From positions 1 to 26,558 of the IMG/VR virus record IMGVR_UViG_3300034103_000641: a DNA stretch of 26,558 nt. The stretch is one strand, 5' to 3'. Shown here piece by piece: positions 6,537-14,982 of the stretch. Origin of the DNA: a virus. Both the position numbers and the translations under genes were made by a program. The notes beneath the pieces were generated by a model. It ran no database searches. It was not told the DNA's origin and worked only from the letters and a program-made list of their open reading frames with translations. Numbering within the stretch: position 1 is the stretch's first letter; every line of letters begins with the position of its first letter.

Positions 6537-7075
6537 TATCCAAAGATGCCAGCAGGGGCATCGTATTGTGCTGGGATATTCTTGTCACGCCAGCTGAATG
6601 TAACTTCGTAGCGCTGCAATTCGTTATTTTGCTCAGGTAGGATGAAGTTCGCCGATGTGGTAATACCAACTGGAGGATTGATGTAAATAACCTTTCCGCT
6701 GTCGCACATGAATGCGAGCACCCATGCGATGCGGCGGTTGTTAACATCATTCCAGAAAGTATTATTTTCATCAGTTACGTTTGCATCGTACAAGGTTGCA
6801 GTACGGTCTTCGTTGATACGAATAGGAGTACCGCAGCCGATCGGGCTGTCAACAGTCACAGGTGAGCCAGCAGGCAACGCGAAACGGATGTCCTCGATTA
6901 GCTTCGCAGTTCCGGCAGTGATTAATGCCTCGACTTCGGTCGCATCTGAAGGGTCAACCAATTCGGTACCGCAAGCGCCCACAAGGATAGCAGACACGCC
7001 GCCGAGCTTGTATTCATTGCAGTTTACTAAGTTGTGGTCAAGTAGCGAAGAGTCGCAGTAGCTTACACAAGCCAT
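6536..7075 (-). CDS. Putative tail tube or tail-associated protein
   Basis: A 179-residue protein rich in beta strands and Cys near the N-terminus (MACVSYCDSSLLDH, C18 and C34). It has an LVGACG turn, mixed strands through GSPVTVDSPIGCGTPI, and a C-terminal stretch ending QYDAPAGIFG. It follows two large tail proteins and lies just before the glycosyltransferase (1-base overlap). Size and position suit a tail tube or similar beta-sandwich structural protein. I do not recognise a named family. Upstream of its ATG is an 84-base gap with a possible promoter element, so it may be expressed at higher levels than its neighbours, which would fit a major structural protein. Confidence 0.55.
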   Translation of the reverse strand: MACVSYCDSSLLDHNLVNCNEYKLGGVSAILVGACGTELVDPSDATEVEALITAGTAKLIEDIRFALPAGSPVTVDSPIGCGTPIRINEDRTATLYDANVTDENNTFWNDVNNRRIAWVLAFMCDSGKVIYINPPVGITTSANFILPEQNNELQRYEVTFSWRDKNIPAQYDAPAGIFG

Positions 7076-7147
7076 AGTAGTAGAGATTTAATTATTGTCA
7101 GCCTGTTGAATAGGACGGCATAACCCCTACGTTCCTATGATGTAGTG

Positions 7148-7155
7148 CAAATATA
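7148..7155 (-). promoter_or_regulatory. Weak promoter candidate for the 6536-7075 gene
   Basis: TATATTTG (7155-7148) fits TAnnTTTG and lies in the 84-base gap 7076-7159, about 73 bases upstream of the ATG. No well-spaced -33 element is seen (nearest TTG is 16 bases away), so this may be a chance match in AT-rich sequence. Nothing else is recognisable in the gap. Confidence 0.3.
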
Positions 7156-7159
7156 AGAA

Positions 7160-8830
7160 TTATTCCTGATACAAGTTAATGAAGTTCTCCGTTGTGATGC
7201 GTTCGTTATCCTGAGTCAATATAAACGGCTCATCTGCGTTGTCCAATATCGAAGGTAGGCAGTCAGCATCCACACCAACACAGACCGTCTTACGCACCTT
7301 ATCGAGCTTCTTATAAAGCTCAATTGTCAAGCTGCCAAGGTCATCGGCATTATCGTATTCAATGGTCGGGAATTCATTGTCGGCTGGGAAGGATAGCTCA
7401 CCATTCACGTAGCAGTTGTCAAAGTAGAAAACAATCGAAAGGAAGTCGAGCACGTACTCAGGCAAGCGCCCGAAGTGATAGCTCAATTTCTTTTTGCGGT
7501 CGACAAAGCTCGCCTGCCATCTACCCGATGCGTATCTGAATAGGTCGGTATCGGTATCGTATTGCGGCTGGAATCTTCTGCCCTCAAGTCGGATGCCTGG
7601 AAGGAATGATGTGCCGCTGAAGCCGAGCCCGAATTGATTCTCGCCATTGCAGCCTTCAATCTTGAAGAATCGGCATTCATCGCTGAAGTCACCAATCTGA
7701 ATCAGGTCGCTGTACTTGTCATACTTAGCCCAGTTCTTATCAGCTCGCACGGTCACACGCGTAACCGTTATCTCGCCATCGAGCGAAGCGCCGAACTGCG
7801 AACCGAGTAAGCTCAATGGTCCGCTCTGCGTTACCGTTATAGTGAAGTTATACGTGCCCGCTGTGCTTATGGCTGTGGCATAGTTAACCCCATCCACCTG
7901 AAGCCGTAGCCGTGCATTGACAATCGAATCCACTTCAATGGTGACATAGTAATCCGTGTCCTCGCATAGCTCAGTAATCGACTCAAGGCTTGTGGCATTG
8001 CCGATTGCCGTTAGGTCAATCTGTGCTTCGCCTCCGCCGATGTTCCAGGTATCGCTGCCAGTTACAGCCACACTACTCCAGCCAAGCGGCGGGCAATCGA
8101 TGCAGCCGCCCCAATCGTTGAAGTACGGATTGTAAATGTAATACTGCCCGCAAGTGTTGGTACAAAAGTCGGCAATCGCTAACCGATAGCAGCCAGGCTC
8201 AAGTTCGTAATCAGCCAACGCAATGCCAGCCGTTAGGTATTGGTCTTTCGTTGTGAGCACTGGGTCGAGCACTTGTACCACAGCCAGCGTGGTAGCATCA
8301 ACGATGCCCGCGAATAATGCGCCGTTGCAATTCGGCTGGAAGTCATCAATGGTAACGGTGCCAATGAACTCTTGCACGGTTGTGTTAGTGGCAATAAGTA
8401 AATCCTGAATGTTGCTGTTGTTATTTGCAGGGATATCGAGAGCCTTGAGATAAATCGTGTGCGTACCCACAGCACTGATATTAACCGTATCGCCGTTAGT
8501 GAAGCCAACGATTAAAGTACCAATCGAGCCTGTATTGATTGTGATGGTCAGCTTAAACTCAAGGCAGTTGATGAACTTCTTATAACCGAACACCACGCCC
8601 TGATTGCCGGGCGAATCGGGAAAGGTTATGGTGCTGTTGTTAATCGTGCAGCCGACATTAGAAATCACGCTATCGAACTGCAAGTATCCGCACTGCCCTG
8701 CTTCGAGTTGCCAGAACAATTGATCGTTGAAGTCGGCAAGCTGCGCGAACTCTGAGCCGCATCCCTCGCATACCTCGGGCAATGTGCTGCTAAATATTAT
8801 CGGTTGGTTGGGTATCGATGTATAACTCAT
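7160..8830 (-). CDS. Tail protein with two carbohydrate-binding-like beta domains
   Basis: A 556-residue, Cys-rich protein. Residues about 35-168 and 248-364 are two similar beta-sandwich regions: each has a core of alternating hydrophobic strands, a GTHTIYLKA or GTYNFTITV strand and a closing segment (TVTIDDF and TVTRVTV). That pattern is typical of carbohydrate-binding-module-like domains. The C-terminal 190 residues read as another structural domain with many aromatic residues. It shares an ATGA junction with the upstream tail gene and is two genes after the tape measure, so it is probably part of the tail tip or fibre. Binding host glycans would be a reasonable role. No enzyme motif is visible. 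Confidence 0.6.
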   Translation of the reverse strand: MSYTSIPNQPIIFSSTLPEVCEGCGSEFAQLADFNDQLFWQLEAGQCGYLQFDSVISNVGCTINNSTITFPDSPGNQGVVFGYKKFINCLEFKLTITINTGSIGTLIVGFTNGDTVNISAVGTHTIYLKALDIPANNNSNIQDLLIATNTTVQEFIGTVTIDDFQPNCNGALFAGIVDATTLAVVQVLDPVLTTKDQYLTAGIALADYELEPGCYRLAIADFCTNTCGQYYIYNPYFNDWGGCIDCPPLGWSSVAVTGSDTWNIGGGEAQIDLTAIGNATSLESITELCEDTDYYVTIEVDSIVNARLRLQVDGVNYATAISTAGTYNFTITVTQSGPLSLLGSQFGASLDGEITVTRVTVRADKNWAKYDKYSDLIQIGDFSDECRFFKIEGCNGENQFGLGFSGTSFLPGIRLEGRRFQPQYDTDTDLFRYASGRWQASFVDRKKKLSYHFGRLPEYVLDFLSIVFYFDNCYVNGELSFPADNEFPTIEYDNADDLGSLTIELYKKLDKVRKTVCVGVDADCLPSILDNADEPFILTQDNERITTENFINLYQE

Positions 8831-10833
8831 GGAAGTAGTTTGTTGGAACGTAGTTCGAATTGCGCGGCCTTGCGCATCACTGACTCAATCTGAATGTTCT
8901 TTATGTATGTATCAATCACTGCAAGGCTGTCATCCCTGCGCCCCAGTTGTATCGGCTTGGATGTCTCCGATGTGATTGCGTTAATCTCTGCCATCGTGAG
9001 CGGGCGCTTGAACTTATATAGGTAGGCTTGCACATCGTTAATGTCCACAGCCTCGAGCTCGGGTGGAGCAAGCGGCAAACCGAAGCCTTGGAAGTAGCTC
9101 GTTACTGGAACGCCGTCAAATGTCAGTGTAGGGAAAAGATATATATCAGTATTGCCACCGGTGAAACTTGACTTAGCTGATACATCGGTTCGTACTAAAT
9201 CGCCAGCATTGCATACGAATGTTTGATTCTTTGTTATCTGCATTATACCAGCACTGACACCGCTGCCCGCAATGAATGTAACCCCGCTGTTATATGTGGC
9301 AAGAGGATTGCCTAATGCATCAAAGTGATTAATGGAACAGAACGCATACTTATCGAATACTTGCGGGAAGAATTTTATGCAGTAAACCACCTCAAACACA
9401 TATACCCCTGTGAATGGTACCGTGTATGTACTTGAGTTAAATAAGTTATTCGGGTCGACTGAATCTATCCACGTAACAAAGTTGCCGTTATACCCTGAAT
9501 AAGATGTGTATGCTGTGTTGGTCTCAAATGCTACGGTAGTTGCTCCGGATTGCGGACGAACCACATAGAATGATGTATCATTTTGCGTGAAGGGCTGTTC
9601 CAAAAAAGAAAACAGCGAATTAGGATAGCCGCTAATCCAATTGCCGCTCACGCTGTTATTGGTGAACACGCCGTTATAAACAGTCTGCCCGATGTTGTAA
9701 GGGTCATATTGATTTGCAGCATAGCCCGCCGGTATCGTGTTGTTAAACGCAGATTGTATGATTACCGGATTGGTATCATAGTTCTCAACGTTGAAGCGAT
9801 ACATATCCTCAATCACATTCGTGTCAAAGATTACATCTTCAGTTTTTAATCGAAGTATGTTCGATGTATTGCATTCGCCAACGAATCCAAAGGTCTCAGT
9901 CCTGAAGCCTCTAAATGGCGTTTGATTAAACGTGCATTGTGTGTTACCGCTATCGCATTGGCCTTGCTCTAAAAATGGATTGCCGCCAAACTCAGCCGCC
10001 GCATAAAGCCGTGTGGTGTCGAACTTCATCTCAATCTCAGGCTGATCGTAAAGGTTAGCCGATGCGCCCGATTGCTGGAAGTATGCAATCGGCTCGATGC
10101 GTATTAGTGGTCTGCCATTGGCTTGCTTTTCAAAGCCCATGCCGAGGTTTAGCTTTTGCTTCATTGCGAGATAAAGCTGCTCAAAGCTCACGACGATATC
10201 TTGCTGCAATAGATTGCGAACGCTTAACCCCACAGTGAGCACAGTCACATCGTTAGTCGGGAATGAATAGGCAAATAGATTCGAATCAAAGTCAATTAAT
10301 CCATCGCTCATGCAGTTCACAAGATGCGCAAAGGCATCGTAAACAGCAACACCGAATGCAGTGTTGGGGTCATAGTTTCCTGTTGCTGGATTGAATAGCA
10401 CAAGCGGCCTAATCGTTGGCGGGGTTATCTGTGTGCCGTTCTTAGATAAGGACAAAGCCATCGAGAAAGGGATGCCCTTGTTGTTGTTTATCTTCGTGCT
10501 GAAGGTCTCATCATATACCTTTGTTTTGACCTGGCACTTATCCAAGTCGAACACTGATTCGGTGACAATGATATAACCATCGACTAAGTGCTCCCACGTT
10601 CCCTCGCTGCAAATATATTGCACGGTCACCCGCACAAGCTCGCAGTATCCTGATGTTGCAAGTTTGTTGTAAAGATACCCGAACACATCCCCGCCAAAGA
10701 TTAACTCATTGTCGAACGATACGATGCGGGCTCCTATGTTACTGTCCTCGGTAATGCTGATGCCGAAGTCTTCAGGGTTAAGCGGCTGGCCTCGGTCGAG
10801 ATTGTCGATAAGGAATTTAATTTCTACTGCCAT
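8827..10833 (-). CDS. Large tail protein with C1q-like beta segment
   Basis: A 668-residue protein directly after the tape measure (10-base overlap), where distal tail or baseplate hub proteins lie in many siphoviruses. The N-terminal part (MAVEIKFLIDNLDRGQ, then FDNELIFGGDVFGYLY) resembles tail proteins that bind the tape-measure end. Around residues 440-570 there is a likely inserted beta jelly-roll: SSTYTVPFTGVYVFEVVY is a classic C1q/TNF-like strand pair, followed by GDLVRTDVSA and a late strand. C1q-like insertions in phage tail proteins often act in receptor binding. The remaining C-terminus is helical (PPELEAVDINDVQAYLYKF). The assignment to a tail hub or tip is inferred from position. 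Confidence 0.6.
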   Translation of the reverse strand: MAVEIKFLIDNLDRGQPLNPEDFGISITEDSNIGARIVSFDNELIFGGDVFGYLYNKLATSGYCELVRVTVQYICSEGTWEHLVDGYIIVTESVFDLDKCQVKTKVYDETFSTKINNNKGIPFSMALSLSKNGTQITPPTIRPLVLFNPATGNYDPNTAFGVAVYDAFAHLVNCMSDGLIDFDSNLFAYSFPTNDVTVLTVGLSVRNLLQQDIVVSFEQLYLAMKQKLNLGMGFEKQANGRPLIRIEPIAYFQQSGASANLYDQPEIEMKFDTTRLYAAAEFGGNPFLEQGQCDSGNTQCTFNQTPFRGFRTETFGFVGECNTSNILRLKTEDVIFDTNVIEDMYRFNVENYDTNPVIIQSAFNNTIPAGYAANQYDPYNIGQTVYNGVFTNNSVSGNWISGYPNSLFSFLEQPFTQNDTSFYVVRPQSGATTVAFETNTAYTSYSGYNGNFVTWIDSVDPNNLFNSSTYTVPFTGVYVFEVVYCIKFFPQVFDKYAFCSINHFDALGNPLATYNSGVTFIAGSGVSAGIMQITKNQTFVCNAGDLVRTDVSAKSSFTGGNTDIYLFPTLTFDGVPVTSYFQGFGLPLAPPELEAVDINDVQAYLYKFKRPLTMAEINAITSETSKPIQLGRRDDSLAVIDTYIKNIQIESVMRKAAQFELRSNKLLP

Positions 10834-13487
10834 AAGTACCTCGAGTCGCTGCCGTTAATGTTTACAATGGTGTTCTTATTGCGCATGTCCTTTCGCAATC
10901 CCTTGAGCTCTTTCTCCATAGCCTTGCTATTCAGCGAAGCATTAACCGTTATGCCATCGCGCTTGTTATTCATCGCATAGCTGAGTATTGCAGGGCGTAC
11001 GTAACGCTCATCGATTAATCGCTTGAATGCTGCGCTCGATGTGTTAATCGCATCGAGTTCACGGCGGTTGCGCATCACTGAGTTCTTATTCACCACGTAC
11101 TCGCCACGCTCGGCTTCAATCAATGTTCCGCCCGCTTCATGACTTCGCCCGCCTACTGGTCCACCTTTCTTAAACTTAGGGATGGGCGTTGCTGCGATGA
11201 TGGCAATCTGAGCAATACCGGCAGCAAGGGCGATGGCTGCCGTTACTGGGTTGCCAGCCTTGGCAACTGCGACAGCCGTGCCGATCGTTGCTTGGAATAT
11301 TGCCGCTGCCTTTTCGGCTTTTGCCTGCTTGGTTTTTTCGGCTGATATCTTGAGCTGAGTCCTTGTGTTTAAGGCATCGAGCTGTCTTTGCTTATCTACC
11401 TCTCTTGCTGTGCTGCCCTCGATTGCCAACTTCTCTGCTTCGCTTGCCGCATTTATTTCCTCGATTCGCTTTTGCGATTGAATGCCTTGCAGCTCAATGA
11501 TGCTTCCAAGTGTATCAGCAACCGCCTCTGCAATCTCAAACGCTTGGTCGATTGCTTCATCAGTTGACTTCTTTCGCTCATCGCGGATGGCTTGCTCGGT
11601 CTCGGCGTTGATGAGCTTTATCTCGCTGGCATTGTCCTTAGCGGCTTCAATTCGCTTTTGTGAATCCAATTCAATAAGTTGAATCCTTCTTTCGAGCGAT
11701 GTGCCTTCAGTTATCTCTAAGGTCTTAATTGCATTGATTTGAGCATCTAAGCCAGCGATTGTTAGCTTGCTTCTTTCCTCGGCTGCCTTCTGTGCTTCTT
11801 GTGTCGCTTTATCTTCTGCTTCTTTTTTCTTTGCCGCCGCATCATCAAGTGCCTTTTGATCAAGTTCGGCAATACTCTTTGTCGCTTGGTCTTTGATTGC
11901 TAAGATGGCATCTTGCAGTTTCTTTTCTTCAGCACTTCCAGCTGCAAACTTGGATTCTAAAAACGCCTTTTCAAGTTCTGCAATCTTGGCGTTGCTCTCG
12001 CTTAGTATCTTTTCGCGTTCACCCAATTGAGACTGCAAAGCATCGGTCTCTAACTTAGCTAAGTTTTCGCGTGCTTTGGCTAAATCTTCAGCGGCTTTCT
12101 TTGCAGCCTCTTCCCTTTGGTCTCTTATCTTCTGCTCTGCCTCTGAAGCAATCCCAGCTCCGTTTTCAATTACTTCTGCCTCTGCTAATTTACTCGTGGC
12201 TAAGTTGGTAAGTATTTCAGCCTGTGCAGTCTTTTCTGTTTGAACTCTCTCCTTTGCGTTTTGCTCAACGATTAAAGTATTTGCTTTTAATGATGCAGCA
12301 GTTACAGCAGCTGTATTGCCAATTAATTTATTAAACACACCAAATGCATCGCCAATGAATGTCTGTATTTTTTCACCAAAGTTAGTAGCCTGTTCTCCGG
12401 TAACAGTTGCCGCCTCAGCTGCTAATGCAGCCGATTGAGCCAGCAACGCCTGAGCCTGCGCCCTTGCAGCTGTGGCCTGAATGAATGCTTCTTTCTTTTT
12501 AACGTAATTCGCCTCAGCTACATTGAGGTCATTTGTTTTCCCAAAACTATCGCCGAGCGTTTCGTTGTACGTTAACAACGCCTCGTCTTTTGAGATTACC
12601 CCTTTACGTGCTAACTCAAATGCAGTACCCACTTTCGATGTTTGCTCTATGGCTCCAGCCTGTGCAGTTCGAACCTCTTCGAGGGTAGCCTTCAATGCGC
12701 GTGTTGTATCGCTTGTGCCGAATATTGCATCCTTGAGCTTATCAAAGTTTGCAATCAAAGCGCCAATGGCAACAATCACCAATCCGATTCCAGTGGCAGC
12801 AAGTGCAATTCTAAATGCTTTTAATGCGCCTGTGGATGTACCAACTACGGCTGCGTATGCTGCCTCGGCTTTTGTTTGAATAAGTGTCTTGGTTGCATTC
12901 TCTTCTTTAAGTAGAATAGCTATTTGCTGAACGCCATTCGCAACCGCTGTGGCAGCCGTTATCTTCGTAAGTGCTTTCTGCAAATCCTCGTTTTCTTCAC
13001 CAAACAATGCCGCAGCGCCTTGTGCCAATTCGAATCCCGAAGCCAGCCCCTGAATAGCACCAACCGCTGCATCGAACTTAAACGTATCCGATGCAAGTAT
13101 CCTAACCCTTGCTCGCGTATCTCCAATCTGGTCCTCGAGCCGTGCAGCCTCAATCTCTAATTGCCTGAACTGAGCCGTGCCACCTTTGCCCGCTTCCTCA
13201 AGCGCGTTGAGTTCATTCTTTAATCCACGCAATACTTGAGTGAGCGGCTTAGACGATTTGTTTAATTGCTCAAACGCCTTGTTATTGTCTGCCAGTGATT
13301 TCTTTACTTCTGTACCCGCAAAAGCATTTACGAAACTTTTGCCGACCTCCTTCATCGAATTGGATATCTCCTTCGATGTTTGCTTAACAGATGCCTCTAC
13401 CGCATCGTTCGCCTTGTTTACTTCGTTGACCGTTGCCTTCAGGCTCGTTGCCTCGGCTTCGTAGATAATCTCAACCTTTACCGCCAT
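10824..13487 (-). CDS. Tail tape measure protein
   Basis: An 887-residue protein and the largest gene here. It shows the expected tape-measure layout: an N-terminal helical start with many Ala, Lys and Glu, hydrophobic membrane-like segments (ALAATGIGLVIVAIGALIA near 230-248, and AAIALAAGIAQIAIIAA around 770-786), and a long coiled-coil core rich in Ala, Glu and Lys. The C-terminal segment has KKGGPVGGRSHEAGG and then RGEYVVNKNSVM, a signature I associate with phage tape measures. Tape length sets tail length. By the usual rule of about 1.5 angstroms per residue it predicts a tail of roughly 130 nm, which fits a siphovirus. It starts inside the end of the 13471-13590 gene (17-base overlap) and follows chaperone-like genes as in other long-tailed phages. 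Confidence 0.9.
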   Translation of the reverse strand: MAVKVEIIYEAEATSLKATVNEVNKANDAVEASVKQTSKEISNSMKEVGKSFVNAFAGTEVKKSLADNNKAFEQLNKSSKPLTQVLRGLKNELNALEEAGKGGTAQFRQLEIEAARLEDQIGDTRARVRILASDTFKFDAAVGAIQGLASGFELAQGAAALFGEENEDLQKALTKITAATAVANGVQQIAILLKEENATKTLIQTKAEAAYAAVVGTSTGALKAFRIALAATGIGLVIVAIGALIANFDKLKDAIFGTSDTTRALKATLEEVRTAQAGAIEQTSKVGTAFELARKGVISKDEALLTYNETLGDSFGKTNDLNVAEANYVKKKEAFIQATAARAQAQALLAQSAALAAEAATVTGEQATNFGEKIQTFIGDAFGVFNKLIGNTAAVTAASLKANTLIVEQNAKERVQTEKTAQAEILTNLATSKLAEAEVIENGAGIASEAEQKIRDQREEAAKKAAEDLAKARENLAKLETDALQSQLGEREKILSESNAKIAELEKAFLESKFAAGSAEEKKLQDAILAIKDQATKSIAELDQKALDDAAAKKKEAEDKATQEAQKAAEERSKLTIAGLDAQINAIKTLEITEGTSLERRIQLIELDSQKRIEAAKDNASEIKLINAETEQAIRDERKKSTDEAIDQAFEIAEAVADTLGSIIELQGIQSQKRIEEINAASEAEKLAIEGSTAREVDKQRQLDALNTRTQLKISAEKTKQAKAEKAAAIFQATIGTAVAVAKAGNPVTAAIALAAGIAQIAIIAATPIPKFKKGGPVGGRSHEAGGTLIEAERGEYVVNKNSVMRNRRELDAINTSSAAFKRLIDERYVRPAILSYAMNNKRDGITVNASLNSKAMEKELKGLRKDMRNKNTIVNINGSDSRYLWQ

Positions 13488-13590
13488 TATTTTGAGCCTT
13501 TATTGCTGCCTCAAATTTAAGCAAATAAACCGAAACATCGGAAGCCATTAACTCATTGAACTCGGATATGCTACCTCCGGCAAGGTTCAT
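13471..13590 (-). CDS. Tail-assembly-chaperone second ORF (reinitiation or -1 frameshift product)
   Basis: A 39-codon frame read as MNLAGGSISEFNELMASDVS, ending QNNGGKG. Its ATG (13590-13588) lies within TGATG, overlapping the TGA of the 213-residue gene by one base. The same frame is open further upstream, in the -1 frame of the preceding gene, back to 13773, with protein-like residues (NFREQVMN) just before the ATG. It ends inside the tape-measure gene. In long-tailed phages the two ORFs upstream of the tape measure often make gpG and a gpGT fusion by -1 frameshifting. Here either a fusion or a short separate protein by reinitiation is possible. Confidence 0.6.
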   Translation of the reverse strand: MNLAGGSISEFNELMASDVSVYLLKFEAAIKAQNNGGKG

Positions 13591-14231
13591 CACTTGCTCG
13601 CGGAAGTTGTCGGCTGTTCTTTTAGCGCGGCTTTGCGGTGAGAACTCAGCTGGCGTAGTGCCTCGTTGAGCTTGCGAAGTTCTACCGTGTTGTACTCCCA
13701 GAGCGTTTGAAACTCGTCCGCTGAAATATTGAATAAGGGCATCAGCGGCTCGATACCCAAGCTGTAAAAAAAATCATGAGCACCCCCCTTGCTCAACGCC
13801 TCAAATGTTTGCAACTTCTGCTGATGTATATCGGGGTTAATCTCAGCCGGATTCTCGTCCTCTCGAATTATCCAAGTCGCTGCGATGTTAAGCAGTATAT
13901 CGCGATGGATAACCGTGTTCTGCCTCTCGCGGATTACGTGGATGTAAGCGCCCATCAATGCCGCTGTCTTAGGATTGCTCAACCCCGCGCTGAGTGCCTT
14001 CTCCATCTCAGTGAGTATCTTCTCCATCTCGCTGCCACTTAGCCCGCTGCTTAATCGCTCAAGCAGGCTCATGCTCATGGAGAACCTTTCGAGCGGCATG
14101 TTCACCTCTTTCGGGAATCGGTAGTACCTATGGCCGCCATGCTTGAATACTTCAACGAGGTTGTACGTGGTGGGCTTACTGCGAGTAAATGTTGATCGCA
14201 GTCGCTCGCCTAATCTTTTGAATAATCTCAT
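13590..14231 (-). CDS. Tail-assembly-chaperone-like protein (first ORF)
   Basis: A 213-residue helical protein just upstream of the tape measure, in the position of lambda gpG-like tail assembly chaperones. A basic start (MRLFKRLGERLRS) is followed by YRFPKEVNMPLERFSMSM, a helical core (LSGSEMEKILTEMEKAL), a HVIRERQNTV stretch and an acidic segment. The C-terminal part has ISADEFQTLWEYNTVE and LRKLNEALRQLSS. No signature motif confirms the family. The evidence is position plus a second overlapping frame. It starts 56 bases inside the upstream gene. If frameshifting is used, the longer product would share all or most of this protein. Confidence 0.65.
   Translation of the reverse strand: MRLFKRLGERLRSTFTRSKPTTYNLVEVFKHGGHRYYRFPKEVNMPLERFSMSMSLLERLSSGLSGSEMEKILTEMEKALSAGLSNPKTAALMGAYIHVIRERQNTVIHRDILLNIAATWIIREDENPAEINPDIHQQKLQTFEALSKGGAHDFFYSLGIEPLMPLFNISADEFQTLWEYNTVELRKLNEALRQLSSHRKAALKEQPTTSASK
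13767..13773 (-). promoter_or_regulatory. Candidate -1 slippery site T TTT TTT
   Basis: On the minus strand a run of eight T (13773-13766) in the frame GAT TTT TTT TAC gives the heptamer T TTT TTT. A TGA in the -1 frame lies immediately upstream (13776-13774), and that frame is then open for about 100 codons to the TGA at 13473-13471. Slippage here would fuse the first part of the 213-residue protein to the second ORF. The T-run may instead be coincidental, because the zero frame after it also looks like real protein. Confidence 0.35.
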
Positions 14232-14460
14232 CCAGTGTGTTCTTAGTTGTAATCTCTTTATCGTTGCTGATTAGCGTTATGAATGTACGCTCTGCGTGTT
14301 CATCCTCATACACCACGCTGATGTCGCTGGTGTTAATAATCAGGTCAAGCCATCTCTCATCCTTGTCGAGCAGCTCGTCCACTTCATCCTTGTGCTGCAA
14401 GGCACTTACTAAGATGAAGCCGGTCATCATGTCACCAACGTAACAGCGGGCAGGTTTCAT
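14176..14460 (-). CDS. Small structural-module protein, unknown function
   Basis: A 94-residue protein of mixed alpha/beta character. MKPARCYVGDMMTGFILVSA is hydrophobic in part, followed by a charged segment (HKDEVDELLDKDERWLDL), VVYEDEHAERTFITLIS, and a C-terminal helix KNTLDEIIQKIRRA. I recognise no domain. It overlaps the zinc-ribbon gene upstream by 29 bases and the chaperone-like gene downstream by 56, so it is part of the same translated chain. Position between terminase and tape measure suggests a head-tail connector or tail-assembly helper, but nothing in the sequence proves this. Confidence 0.6.
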   Translation of the reverse strand: MKPARCYVGDMMTGFILVSALQHKDEVDELLDKDERWLDLIINTSDISVVYEDEHAERTFITLISNDKEITTKNTLDEIIQKIRRATAINIYSQ

Positions 14461-14650
14461 CAGGCACTCGGGTCTTAGCTGGAAGGAAGCATCCGCATTC
14501 GCGGCAAGTGTCAGTTAGCTTAATGCGGTATGGGCATGTCTTGCAAATCTCCATGCGCGGCTTCGATACCTCGCGGCTCTCCTTGGTGTCAAACGCCCAC
14601 AGCGCCCAGCCGTGTGCGATGCTCTTGAGTTTCTTTAGCAGTCCAAGCAT
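14432..14650 (-). CDS. Small zinc-ribbon protein
   Basis: A 72-residue protein with a basic helical start (MLGLLKKLKSIAHGWALWAF) and a Cys-rich C-terminal half: C36, C39, C49, C52, C54 and C67. The pattern CKTC, then CRECGCFLPAK, then ETCPLLRW matches a common phage zinc-ribbon micro-protein type in which CxxC pairs and a final CP-x-x-x-W surround one metal site. The function of this group is not known. It overlaps the neighbouring genes on both sides by 16 and 29 bases. Confidence 0.7.
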   Translation of the reverse strand: MLGLLKKLKSIAHGWALWAFDTKESREVSKPRMEICKTCPYRIKLTDTCRECGCFLPAKTRVPDETCPLLRW

Positions 14651-14982
14651 TCGAGTAAGTTTACAAAAGCGGGTTCCTCAGTCACGATGTCCTTATTCAC
14701 TACGCTGAAGCTGATGCAGTCATACTCAACCTCGCAGATGGTGAACTTTGCGCAGCCATCCAGTCTAATCGTGTAGCCTTGCAGCGCATCAATCTTTGCC
14801 CCCTCGATCATCAGTGTGCCATCAAGTTCGGATGTTGCGATGAATGTCTGCATGCGCTTGGTCGCGTTGTGCGTTAGCGTTATGGTGTAGCTTTCCTCCG
14901 GTGTTACATAGCCGAACTGAATGCCGCCATTGCAAGCCGCAACGCTGATGCCTGAATCGAAACATGGTGAACATACGCTCAT
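14635..14982 (-). CDS. Small beta-rich Cys-containing protein
   Basis: A 115-residue protein. I chose ATG 14982, which overlaps the terminase stop as ATGA. A longer frame to 15024 would read into the terminase gene. Strands dominate: GIQFGYVTPEESYTITLTH, RMQTFIATSELDGTL, GYTIRLDGCAKFTICEV, and a C-terminal LLECLDC. Cys residues at both ends (CSPC near 4-7 and CLDC at the end) suggest metal or disulfide links. I recognise no family. It follows the terminase and precedes the zinc-ribbon gene, so it could be a minor structural or completion protein. Confidence 0.6.
   Translation of the reverse strand: MSVCSPCFDSGISVAACNGGIQFGYVTPEESYTITLTHNATKRMQTFIATSELDGTLMIEGAKIDALQGYTIRLDGCAKFTICEVEYDCISFSVVNKDIVTEEPAFVNLLECLDC

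Noticed and set aside
297-7147. 13-mer CACTACATCATAG at 297-309 and inverted at 7135-7147, both near promoter-like elements
   Set aside because: Several 13-mer pairs are expected by chance in a window of this size, and the positions relative to the promoters differ.
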